Source: Megalonaias nervosa
Taxonomy: Eukaryota; Mollusca; Bivalvia; Unionida; Unionidae
Assembly (NCBI GenBank): GCA_016617855.1
Contig: JAECUM010009842.1
Coordinates: 19,407 to 83,406, forward strand
Length of the DNA: 64,000 nucleotides
Reading direction: 5' to 3'
Below the pieces are notes generated by a model. That model did not search any database. It saw only the letters and a program-made list of their open reading frames with translations, and had not been told where the DNA came from. Made by a program: the position numbers and the translations under genes. Positions 34,863 to 44,348 of the stretch are shown here, in pieces. Each line of letters starts with the position of its first letter. The first letter of the stretch is position 1.

Positions 34863-35138
34863 CTAGCAAGATAATCTTCTGCGGTTTTTATAGGAGATTC
34901 GACATTTTTTTTTATCATAATATCGTTTTAGTTCTCTATATTTTTTACCACCGCATTTTAGACACAACTGAGTTTTTCCTCTGACTCCAACACCACACTG
35001 CACACACGGTTTTGGTCCTAGACTCCCATGTCTAACGCTTTGCATATGGTAGCCGCAGAATTCATTTACGCATGCTTTGTTACAAGGAGAAGTATATCCG
35101 ATCATAAGCCAATTACATCGATTCTTTGTTTGAATCAT
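34863..35138 (-). CDS. Small Cys-rich zinc-binding protein (intact)
   Basis: 91 codons, ATG at 35138 directly after a TATATATATATA run. Cys/His pattern: RCNWLMIGYTSPCNKACVNE, then FCGYHMQS, then CVQCGVGVRGKTQLCLKCGG, a treble-clef or double zinc-ribbon layout, followed by a basic Lys/Arg/Tyr tail. Proteins with the CxxH and CxxCG...CxxCG arrangement occur in large DNA viruses and Polinton-type elements, often without assigned function; DNA or RNA binding is likely. It is divergent from the polymerase gene, with only 53 bp between the two start codons. Confidence 0.65.
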   Translation of the reverse strand: MIQTKNRCNWLMIGYTSPCNKACVNEFCGYHMQSVRHGSLGPKPCVQCGVGVRGKTQLCLKCGGKKYRELKRYYDKKKCRISYKNRRRLSC

Positions 35139-35191
35139 TATATATATATACTAAAATTCAATTTAAATATATATTTGTCTTAATTATAATA
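35139..35191. promoter_or_regulatory. Divergent AT-only promoter between Cys-rich gene and polymerase
   Basis: The 53 bp between the two ATGs is almost only A and T, with TATATATATATA next to the minus-strand start and TTAATTATAATA directly before the plus-strand ATG. It fits the short leader pattern seen before most genes of the element. Confidence 0.5.
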
Positions 35192-38100
35192 ATGGAGGAA
35201 TTATCCACAATTGAACCTTCCGCCATCTCAGCGGGAGCTAGATTTGATCTTGACAGACTACCAAAATATAAATTTAGTTTTTCAATGCAAGATCTGGCTT
35301 TAACAAATGAGGATATAACCAAACGTATCCGTGAAGCTAAGAAGGAATTTCGTGACGATGGTACGGCTCATGTGTGGTCAACATTCAGAGTTGGAAATGT
35401 TGTCAGTACTATAATGAATGACAGACGTGGAAGAGAGATTATTAACCACCTTGATGTTCAAAGATATTTTATTTTAATAAAATTTATTGTAAGGACAGAC
35501 GACGACACTTGGATTATCCATGACAAACGTGATCCTGTACGCATGCAGTCAGGAAATAACATTGTTTTATTAAATAAAAATTCCAAACCCGAAATACTGA
35601 CTGGTATTGACAAACCATATTATGAATGAGCATATCCTGTGACTGCGGTTGTCTATGCAATATATCCGTTGAATAATAAACCTGACGTTAATGATCTCAA
35701 GCCAATGAGACTGTCAGTGTCAAGAATAAATTGTGTAGCTGAACGGGTTACAGAACACTTCACAAACGCGATACATGGTAATGGTTTAACAGATTTACGA
35801 CGTAAAAAGATAAATACCTGGGCAGAAGCAGTTAAAGATACTGGAGCATCTATTAAAGATGTTGCTGAGCTGGGAAAGATATTAAAATTTCCAATAACAG
35901 TGAAGACGTCAGCCAGAGATTTTGTATAAATCGAAATATGAATCAAGAGGAGCTTCGATAGATATTATTGATCATAACGCACATGCATGGACTTTGGCAG
36001 TAACAATATTTCCACGAGACAGAACAGTTAAATTTTATAATGGTCATATATTTGATTTTGTCAGGAATATCAGTAAAAGTGACCCTGTGTCTGTTTGGTT
36101 ATTTCAAAGTTCAGAATATGATTATCATGATCAGTTTGTACAGCCTAATGGTGATATTTATCGTACAGAATCTCTTCATGAAGAAATGAAAAATCTTGCA
36201 TTAAAATATACTTCTGACGATGTCAAGGTTGGACAATTACTAAATAATTTTACCGTTCCATCAGTTGCTGCTCGCTTTGCTCAGGAGAAAAATTCATGGA
36301 AACCGGCATGATCGGAATTTCTTGAAGATGTCCAGAAAAGTTGTATCGAATACGGACACGGTGGATTATGGAATACTAAATACGATTATAGCGACATTAT
36401 CTCAGTTGATATGGTAGCATGTTATCCTGAAAGTTTTCTTGGATACGGAGAGTGTTCTGAATACTTTAAGAGATTTGGACATCCATCACATGAGATGACC
36501 AGAGTTGCGATAAACGGACCCTTACCAGATTTTGACCTGACTGGATTTGCCTATATAGAATCATTTGAGTTTACGGAAAATCTCCATCCGATTACTTATG
36601 CTTTGTTTGGAAGACATTTTTCAGAAAAATGTTGGGTTCCAATAGTACTATTACGATATATGCTTGATGCTGGAATTTTAATATCATTGAAAGTAAATGA
36701 AGCAATTATATCGTATCGTCCATAGAAACAAGTTTGGCTACCAGAACCGGATAGATTTAATATTGATGATGTCAGGAGAGAATTTCCTGATCTTAACGAA
36801 GATGATTTTGTTAAAATTACTAATACATAAATGCAGGAAAGAAAGCGATGAGAAACTTGCAAAAGATCTTGGTAGAAAAATAATCGATAAATTTACACAA
36901 GGTAGTTCATACGATTATAAACAACACTGTACAAGATTAATTATTGACGATGCTGAACTCGATTTTGTGATTGCTGATGCAACAGAAAAAAACACATTTA
37001 TAAGTCGAAGTAATGCTTATTTATCAGACGGGACCAAACTAGATACAATTGTGAGTTATAACGATGGCGACTTACCGCAGTTTACTCATTTAAGATCTTC
37101 GATGCTAGCATATGTTTCGATAAATCTACTGTCGATGATAAATAGATTTCCTCGTTACGCTGTCAGAGTTGCTACGGATTCATTTTATATAAATAAAAAA
37201 TATGCGGATTTGTTAAAACCGCTACTCGGTAATGGTGAATGGGGATCATGGAGAATAAAACAAGAAAATATACTTAGTCATTCTGAATCTGCCGACATTG
37301 AAATTAAGGAAATATATTACAAAAATAATCAAATATCAGAATTGTCATCAGCACCATCTGTATATGATCCTGTGGCTAGACATAAGACTGTTTATCTTAA
37401 TGGATGTGGTGGTTCAGGTAAAACAACTCGTGCAATTAAATTATTCCTGAACAACCATTCAGATATAATTGTTTTGACACCGACACATAAACTCGCCAGA
37501 GAAATAAAAGAACGAAGAGTAAAATCATGTACATATCATAGTTTCTTCAGATGGTGCGGAGACACATGGACTCCTGAGCGAATGGGTGAGAAATATATAC
37601 CTAAATACATTATCTGGGACGAGATAGACACGGTACTGTTAGAAATATTAAAAATATTCCTTGAATGGTTATTGAATAAAAATACTGCTGTAATAATGTG
37701 TGGCGATCATGGTCAACCACCACCTTTCGTCGGTCAGTCTCCGCATGAATGGTTAAAATCATTTGTAGATTACTACGAAGAAATAATGATGATCATAGAG
37801 CTATTGATGAATCGCTGAAAGAGTTTAAAGATTAATCAGACTACAACCAGATAGAATACAATGTGAGATAATGCGTAAAGTAATTCCAGAAACTCCTGTG
37901 AATGATTTTTGGAATTTATGGAGACCAAATGATTTAATAGTTGCGAGTAGAAAAATAGTTCATGATGAACTGCAAGAGAAATTATTTCTTTTTCATAAAG
38001 AAAAATTTTCAGATCTACCCGTACCATTGTGTTGTCGCCCAGCAGATACTCGACGACAGAATATTGAAGTTGAAATTCCTGGTGGTGGGATACAAAACCT

Positions 38101-38645
38101 TGTGTTAAATGATTTTGTTTTTGTTGATGTTGTTGAGAGCGCATTAACGCCTTACGGAGTCAGGGACAAATCTCCGTGGACGTTAGGATATGCTATAACG
38201 ATTCACTCGTCACAAGGATTAACTATTTCTGATACAAATATCTGGATTGTCGATGATCGGATCGAATGGTCAAATTTAGTTTATCTTGCAGTATCTCAAG
38301 TCAGAAGAATATCTCTACACAGGATTATCATAGATTACGTGATAACTGAAGAAATCACCAGCGACTTTGTTGTCATAAAGAAAAAATTAGTGAGTTATAA
38401 GCAATGTGACAAAAAAAAATAAGCGTGACTTTGATTTTGATATTGAATTTATTATAACACTGAAGCAACAACAGAACAATCATTGTGCAAGTTGTAACAC
38501 AATAATGTTGTGGCAGTATTTGAATAATAATCCAAGACAGTTCACCGTGGATAGAATTAATAGTAGTCTTGGTCACACACGCGAAAATGTGATGCTAACG
38601 TGTCTTGAATGTAATCGACGTAGGGGTGCAAGTTTACATAAGTGA
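35192..38645 (+). pseudogene. DNA polymerase B fused to SF1 helicase and terminal HNH domain, broken
   Basis: Start ATG 35192 (MEELSTIEPS). Signs along the gene: polymerase motif A in DIISVDMVACYPESF (about 36390), a motif-B-like segment KIIDKFTQG (about 36880), motif C in RVATDSFYI (about 37170), then helicase Walker A LNGCGGSGKTTRA (about 37400), Walker B IIWDEIDTV (about 37610), motif III MCGDHGQPPPF (about 37700), motifs V/VI TIHSSQG and LAVSQVRR (about 38200-38310), and an HNH/zinc end: HCASC, FTVDRINSSLGHTREN, LTCLECNRRRG. No proofreading-exonuclease motif was recognised. Breaks: stops at 35627, 36309 and 36723 (TGA, TGA, TAG), frameshifts near 35920, 36830, 37780 and 37833, and one in the A-run near 38415. 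Known role: replication of the linear element from its repeat ends; the helicase would unwind ahead. Confidence 0.88.
38406..38645 (+). other. HNH/zinc domain at the polymerase C terminus
   Basis: Separated from the helicase only by a slip in an A9 run (about 38411-38419). Two CxxC pairs (HCASC and CLEC) flank the DRINSSLGHTRENV segment, the layout of an HNH nuclease with structural zinc. It is probably part of the fusion protein, because the helicase frame continues into it without a plausible stop or start. Alternatively it is a small separate gene starting at ATG 38406. Confidence 0.65.
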
Positions 38646-39614
38646 AGGTGGTGGTAATTGTGTGTCTTTAGGAATTGTTTGTAATTGTTCACATACAAAT
38701 CCACGTTGAGGAGCCATCGAATCTAGTCTGTAGATTGCAGGTCTACCTGTGGATCTTACCATGCTAGAAATTTTATGTGTAGTCACACTCCAGATAGGAT
38801 CAGTTGCTCTTTTTTTACCACCTTCAAGTTCACCAGGTTCATATAAATATCTTACAGTTACATTACCTAATACTGGTTGAGAGGAAGATTCACGTCGTTG
38901 TATTGGTACATGTTTCTTTGTAATTGCATTAGCAGGCTTCATAGAAGATGCACGAGTAATTTCATTATTCAGCGCAGTTATCACACTTGGTAACCTTGCA
39001 ACCCATTCACGAGATCTCTCCCCGGACTTAAAGTCAGTGGATATTTCCTTTGCATATTGATATCCAAATAACCGCTCAGCAAGTGTTCGATTAAATCATT
39101 CAGTGATTGCCTGATCACAATGAATTTCAGTGTGTCCTTGTCTGATTTTAACGCTATGTTTTTTTATCAACGATAATACTGCATCAAGAAATTCTTTACC
39201 AGGATCAACCTGTAATAGTTGTGGCCATTGCAAGGGTCCTCATTGATAAATTCGTTCAAATGCAGATGCAACTTCAGTTGCTGTCTTTGTTGACAATGGT
39301 TCTGCTTCTTTATATCTACTTGCAACGTCAACGACGGTTAACGCGTATTTATATGTGCGTGATTGATGTCTACCGGTTTTAATAGTATCATGTGGTAAAA
39401 ACAAAATATCTGCTTGATGAACTTCATTGGGAGTACTGACATCAAAATGTGCATACTGAATTGTTTTAGGTGGTGGTAGATAAATTTGCCATATTGCCTG
39501 TCATGCTAACCACGCTGCAGCAACAGCACATGAGACTTTTGCTGATTCAGCAAGTTTACTAATCGCTGCTCTCCCCCTCCAATATCCTTTTGGGCTATAA
39601 TAAACAGATTCCAT
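38634..39614 (-). pseudogene. Retroviral-type (rve) integrase, three nonsense mutations
   Basis: ATG 39614 to TAA 38634, 327 codons in one frame, with TGA at 39503, 39242 and 39098 (minus-strand positions of the first base). Catalytic DDE residues are visible: Asp in VHQADILFLPHD, Asp in LLQVDPGKEFLDAV, and Glu in DQAITE directly before the third TGA. The typical FNRTLAERLFGYQYA segment follows. The C-terminal part (NVTVRYLYEPGELEGGKKRA) is a beta-rich DNA- or chromatin-binding domain. The TGAs fall at WLA-stop-QAIW, IYQ-stop-GPL and TE-stop-FNR, all places where Arg fits. It inserts element DNA into host chromosomes. The gene converges with the polymerase gene, their ends overlapping by 12 bp. 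Confidence 0.93.
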
Positions 39615-39634
39615 TATAATAATCATATAATTAA

Positions 39635-40135
39635 TTACCCAGCTCCTAGCATTATTTTACCTTTCATAGCAGATTTTACTAGAAAACTAGTGAGTTTTTC
39701 TCTGAAAGATTTATCGGGTATAGAATTTAACGCATGAATTAATTTCACATCTCCGAGATGCCGTTGTTGTAAATCTTTACTTTTATACACAACATCACAC
39801 GCTTGATCAATCTTATTTATTGGATACTCTCCAGGTCGTGGTTGATCTTGATCATCAAGTCGGATATCAAGTCGAGTTCCAGGACCACAATAATTGTATC
39901 CAGGAAGATGTTTCTCACCAGGGTATTTAGTCCATGGAGCTCCTGGTAATTTCCCTAATGAAGCAGCGATATCTCCACCTTTGACTGACAAGTCAAGAGG
40001 AATAAATTTATATTTTTTTGTGCCACATTTTACACATTTGCCTGTAATTGCACGTCTTTTATTTTTTGTTATTATCGTTGTCAATCCACTGGTATGGGTT
40101 GGTGCTCTGCATCTAACACAATATATTAAATCCAT
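39635..40135 (-). CDS. Zinc-ribbon plus phospholipase A2-like protein (open, catalytic His missing)
   Basis: Open 166-codon frame, ATG 40135. The N-terminal zinc ribbon has CVRC (about residue 6) and CVKCG (about 34). The second domain has the PLA2 calcium-loop signature LPGYNYCGPGTRLDIRL (about 79-95), then the substrate helix INKIDQACDVVYKSKD. In parvovirus-type and related PLA2 the helix reads Cys-x-x-His-Asp-x-x-Tyr; here the Asp, the Tyr spacing and the Cys are present but the His is gone, as if about three codons were deleted in frame. Viral PLA2 domains breach endosomal membranes during entry. The C terminus ends with a hydrophobic/basic tail (SAMKGKIMLGAG). It is divergent from the packaging ATPase with a 12-bp gap. 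Confidence 0.8.
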   Translation of the reverse strand: MDLIYCVRCRAPTHTSGLTTIITKNKRRAITGKCVKCGTKKYKFIPLDLSVKGGDIAASLGKLPGAPWTKYPGEKHLPGYNYCGPGTRLDIRLDDQDQPRPGEYPINKIDQACDVVYKSKDLQQRHLGDVKLIHALNSIPDKSFREKLTSFLVKSAMKGKIMLGAG

Positions 40136-40147
40136 ATTATTTATTAT
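40136..40147. promoter_or_regulatory. Twelve-base divergent start region between PLA2 and ATPase genes
   Basis: The gap ATTATTTATTAT separates two opposed ATGs. Together with the flanking bases (CCATAT...ATATGG) it forms an imperfect palindrome. With so short a space, both transcripts must start inside the opposite gene or have nearly no leader. Confidence 0.45.
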
Positions 40148-40816
40148 ATGGATATAATTGACTTCTCAGCGGCACGAAAACAAGAACCAGTAAGGCACCA
40201 TCCAGCACTACCAGATTCTATTAGAATGATTATAATAGGCCCATCTGGATCTGGTAAGACACAATTATTACTTAATCTGATAATGCGATGGCTCAAGTGG
40301 AATAAATTATATTTAGTAGCACCACCTGTAGATGATCAACGATGTTATGAAGTACTTAAAGATTTTAATAAAAATGCGAAATTAATAGACGAAGACAGAA
40401 ATGATATTATTGATTTTATCACCGATATTGATGAAGCTCCATCTGTAGATGACCTCGATGGATTTATTAATAACCTCGTAGTGTATGATGATGTGATGCT
40501 GGACAAACAATCAAATCCAGCTCAGATATTTTCCAGAGGCAGATATAAAAATACTGATGTGATTTATGTTACTCAGCGATATACACAAATACCTAAAGTG
40601 ATCAGAGATAACTGCAATATTTTAGTTGTGTTTAATGGAGTAGATAATTATACTTTACAAAATATTTATTATACCTGGTGTTCAAGGGATATGGACATGA
40701 TTAAGTTTAAAAACTTCTTTTCAAAAGCACAAGCTGTTCCGTTCAGATTTATTACGATAAATTTACATGACCCAAGATCTAGGTATCATATAGGTCTGGA
40801 TAAAATCTTTGGTTAA
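40148..40816 (+). CDS. A32/FtsK-type genome-packaging ATPase (intact)
   Basis: Intact 222-codon frame ending four bases before the right terminal repeat. Walker A GPSGSGKT (residues 31-38), Walker B hydrophobic strand plus acidic pair in NLVVYDDVM (about 110-118), then a VIYVTQRYTQIPK segment (about 138-150) with the Gln of the sensor position. This is the size and layout of Polinton and adenovirus-like packaging ATPases of the A32/HerA-FtsK group, which drive viral DNA into preformed capsids. It is one of the few hallmark genes of the element without a break. Confidence 0.93.
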   Translation: MDIIDFSAARKQEPVRHHPALPDSIRMIIIGPSGSGKTQLLLNLIMRWLKWNKLYLVAPPVDDQRCYEVLKDFNKNAKLIDEDRNDIIDFITDIDEAPSVDDLDGFINNLVVYDDVMLDKQSNPAQIFSRGRYKNTDVIYVTQRYTQIPKVIRDNCNILVVFNGVDNYTLQNIYYTWCSRDMDMIKFKNFFSKAQAVPFRFITINLHDPRSRYHIGLDKIFG

Positions 40817-40820
40817 TTAC

Positions 40821-41067
40821 TACAGCAGCAGAGGAGGTGAACGACCAATATTGAGTGACCCGGCGAGTAAATGAAACACACCATAAAATAAAAACAAAGA
40901 GTCAGAGATAAAGTAACGAGATAAGCTAAACCAGTTAGAGAAAATTTCATGGTCAGTTAGAGGTTTTGGTTTAGCGGTATCGACCTTATTTTCAGCCTTC
41001 GTAGGAACCTTTATTTTTTAGACAAATGACAATTCAGAGAAGTGGTATGTTCACCTCCTCTGCTACT
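40821..41067. repeat. Right terminal inverted repeat, 247 bp
   Basis: Inverted partner of 24930-25176. Its inner end (AGCAGCAGAGGAGGTGAAC from 40825) and outer end (GTTCACCTCCTCTGCTACT to 41067) are themselves inverted copies. CCTTG follows at 41068-41072. Confidence 0.95.
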
Positions 41068-41218
41068 CCTTGCATGCTAAGTTCTTACTTATGTGGCTTC
41101 ACCTAATCACATTACAATCACTTGAAACTAGTTTGATAGCTCACACACTATAAGATTGATGCTCCTTTGTATAAACGGATCTAAAAAATGATAATTTTGG
41201 TGACAAAAAACATTTATA

Positions 41219-42796
41219 CACCACTCCCTCGATAACTCGCGCCCTGATAACTCGTAAACCCGCTTATAACGTGGGGTCAGGCGTGGATCCCAATTTTTAA
41301 ACCAGAAAATACCAAAAAATTGATCCCTATTGGTTGAACATGAAGAAAATCGAGATCGAAATTGGTAATGGAAACTTGATACACCGCTCGTTTTATCATC
41401 GAAAACGGTAGATAGGACCTGGAAATTTAATCAACATTATGAAATAACGACTTTTAATAAGAAGACATGTAATTTGTTACATTTTCTTTTCAGACAACAT
41501 TCTTAATAAACCACAATTAACAATATTCAAGGACATTTCCATCAATGAAAATGTCACTTACGCCAAGTGGAGGCAGTACTTTAATAAATAAATACCAATT
41601 AAATAAATTTTTTTATCAATGAAATTTGTGTTCTAGTTCTATCTTTTAGTTCCTTTTAAGTGTAATCATCATAAATGCAATGTGTCCTCTTGTAATTAAA
41701 CGTAAAATGTGTCAATCTACTGTAACAGCTATGTCCGCGAGCGTTTCGCTGAGAACCTAATTAAGTGCCCACCGTGTTTTGATATCGAACTAGCAGAAGC
41801 ATCTGTTGTATTGTTGCACTAAATAAAAAGAGGGCCTCCTTTTCTATTATCACGGTAATTACATCATCTGAATCAAATAAAGCAGGTGGAATTGAAAAAA
41901 ATCAAAAGGCATACAAATCCTACATGCTTAAGAACCAGCGGCACCGACCATATGTCAGGGAGCTCATTTCAGTTGATCAATCGAACACTGTGATACATTT
42001 TTTTGTGTACATATCTAATTAAACTACCTTAAAAATTACCTACTCAATCATAAATGTGATTAAAGATAGCAAGGCAGCCAAGCGAAATGAGTACTTCGTA
42101 AAATAATGAGCTTTGTTTCACACATACGGACCGTTGTGGGAAAAACGAGTTTAAGAGAATTCTTGAATTCGCACATAGAGATATCCTAAAGCATGATAAG
42201 AAGTTTCACTGTTACTTTTGCAATGAAATCACTGCATGAATATTTTACTAATTGAAAAATACAAAAATTGTGTTTCGACATAGACGATTGTCTGACGAAA
42301 TAAATGTTACATGTTTTTCATAAGAAGGAATCTTGTTTGGTAGTGTATCAACAGTTAGTTTGGTTCCCTGCTGCGTACACTCCTAGTTTCATAAAATACT
42401 ATTATACAACACTCCGGGAACCAGACTAATCAACAAAACAAAAAGCCGTGACGTAATACACAAATGTTCTCGCATACCGTGTTTGGTTGTTGAAACCAGT
42501 TGCAATCATGTTATTGATCTTTCAGATGTTGGACATTTTGAAAATAAATGTGATATATAGATAATAACGAACAACTTCATCAGAAAAAGCGCTTTATTGA
42601 CGATTTTTCTTGACTCTATTATAAAATGAGGATTCAGCCATTAAACAGCCCAGTTCCCCCTCCCCTCAACCCCAACCACGCATTTTTCTGGATGTCTAGC
42701 GGGTTTTTTGGAGGTCCCTCGGTAACTTGCGCCCTTGCTTATAATGCGGTCTGTGTTTTTGGACCCCGATGTGTGCGAGTTATCGAGGGAGAGGTG
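41219..42796. mobile_element. TIR DNA transposon remnant with TA target duplication (pogo/Tigger or mariner-like)
   Basis: The left end CACCACTCCCTCGATAACTC is inverted at the right end (GAGTTATCGAGGGAGAGGTG), with TA on both sides (41217-41218 and 42797-42798). A sub-terminal inverted copy follows on each side (for example GGTCCCTCGGTAACTTGCGC near 42713). No transposase frame is left in the 1.58 kb. It starts 151 bp from the right end of the virus-like element. Confidence 0.8.
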
Positions 42797-44348
42797 TATA
42801 CAGATGACTCGTATCTTGAAATTTTCAAAATTATGTGTACTTTTATGCATATTTTGGCATCCTTGAGAAAACTGTTGTAATGTATATGCATTATAAAAGT
42901 ATCTTATATGTCCACTCAAGCATTTAAGTGTTGTTTCTTTGTTCCCCACTCTAGCTACCATATTTGATTTGGGAAAGAGTCAGTATATACAGATACTTTG
43001 TTTTTTCAGAAATAAGTTTTTATGACTAATGATAACTTGATGCCAAGAACTTAATATTTTAAAGCAGTAAACTAACTTAAGAACCTGAAAAAAGCATTTC
43101 AAACTACGTCAGTTACTCTGACAGTTTTGATAAATGTGGTTTTTGTTTTAAACTAACAGTATTTTGACAAAACAGATGGCAGATACGGTCAGATTTTAAC
43201 AAACTTAACAAACTGATATACAGCAGTAGAGACTGATTGAGAGAAAAAAACCAGTTCTGTCAACTAGCTTGTGTTTTGTAAACCAAAATGCAGAAAATTG
43301 GTGCAAGATACTTGAAGTATAACAGGGTTCTCCATAGGATTTTGAAAGTAGTAGTCCATGATTCCTTCCTTGAAAATAGGAATCCCAGTAAAGATACATG
43401 CAGTAATGAGGAACATAATGCATGTAATCTTGGATTCATCAGATTCCTAATGTTGATTCATTGTAAATCATCGAAAGTGACAAATTTGATTATTTGGGAT
43501 GTTGCAATTATAACAATTCTTAATGACTTTACCCCTTGTTCTTTATTTTGTGTGTGTGTGTGTGTGCAGCTAGAAGAAATGAAGGAAGAGATTGATTTTC
43601 TTTTGCATGTTCAGATATTACTTTATTTAATTAGGTTAATTTTATTTCAAATCGATAACCTTGCCAAGTCACTGGAAGAAGAAACAAATGAACAGATTCC
43701 ATTCACTTCTTACATTCCATCTGTAAGCAACTGAACACAGGTACTGCATTCACTTCTCCACAACAGGTTTGGAATCGTTTAGTTTTCTTCCATCACCATC
43801 ACCAATTTGTTTTTTTGTTTCTTGTGTTAAAGATCCATAGCCCATTTGCTGATGTGATGAGAAACCAAAAGCCCTTGTAGGTGAAGTCAGCAATATTTTG
43901 TTTTCTGATTTTGCAGCCCACAGCAATGTTTCAATTCAGTGATCCATTACATGAATCTCATGGTCGCTTTGATGTTCTGCGTTCTATATCTAATGTGGAT
44001 GCAATAACTACTTTTTGCTGGCCAATCAGAAATCATCTTTATCAGCAACCTTACACATGGCACAAGAGATATTCTATATAGTTGCCATCACTTAAAAATG
44101 AAAGTTATATCTGTACATGGCATATAAAACTATCTGATTTTATGATGACACAGATTCGTGACAGAAACCATCACGTTTTACATGTATGACAATTTATGAC
44201 AGTACAGAAGTTTGTATTCCTCTGAGAAACAGAACAAGTCCTAAAATTTTGGCACTGTTTTTCTCAATACAGAATACAATAAAATGCAAGTGTTTGTATA
44301 TCACAGAAGGATTTATAATGTGCTGCATTAGAATTCGGCTGAGACATA
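42797..44348. other. Host DNA, no gene confirmed; (GT)n run
   Basis: A (GT)n run lies at about 43551-43567 directly before CAG, forming an acceptor-like end followed by an open stretch (LEEMKEEIDFLLHV, then LAKSLEEETNEQI near 43660). This could be an exon remnant, but no donor or homology supports it. The part 44018-44330 resembles 24537-24835. Confidence 0.35.

Larger units (their letters stand above)
24930..41067. mobile_element. Polinton/Maverick (adintovirus-like) endogenous virus, 16,138 bp
   Basis: The boundaries are set by 247-bp terminal inverted repeats starting with AG and by a 5-bp direct repeat CCTTG outside them (24925-24929 and 41068-41072). Typical Polinton duplications are 6 bp, so one base may be diverged. 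Inside are the Polinton hallmark genes: protein-primed-type DNA polymerase B, retroviral-type integrase, adenain-like cysteine protease, A32/FtsK packaging ATPase, major and penton-like capsid proteins, plus several accessory genes. The element can be read as an integrated virus able to build a virion. Many genes carry stops or frameshifts, so this copy is inactive. Two SINEs inside it show it is not recent. Confidence 0.95.

Noticed and set aside
24930..41067. Stop-codon reassignment or programmed readthrough instead of decay
   Set aside because: All three stop codons occur inside genes, TGA sits at Arg positions, no known code reads it so in animals, and frameshifts accompany the stops.
24925..41072. 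6-bp target duplication typical of Polintons
   Set aside because: Only five bases (CCTTG) match next to AG/CT ends; extending either way gives a mismatch, so 5 bp is reported.
43288..43734. 148-codon plus-strand frame with an acceptor-like (GT)nCAG
   Set aside because: Most of the frame runs through the microsatellite and AT-rich DNA. A short LEEMKEEIDFLLHV part looks exon-like, but no donor or homology backs it.
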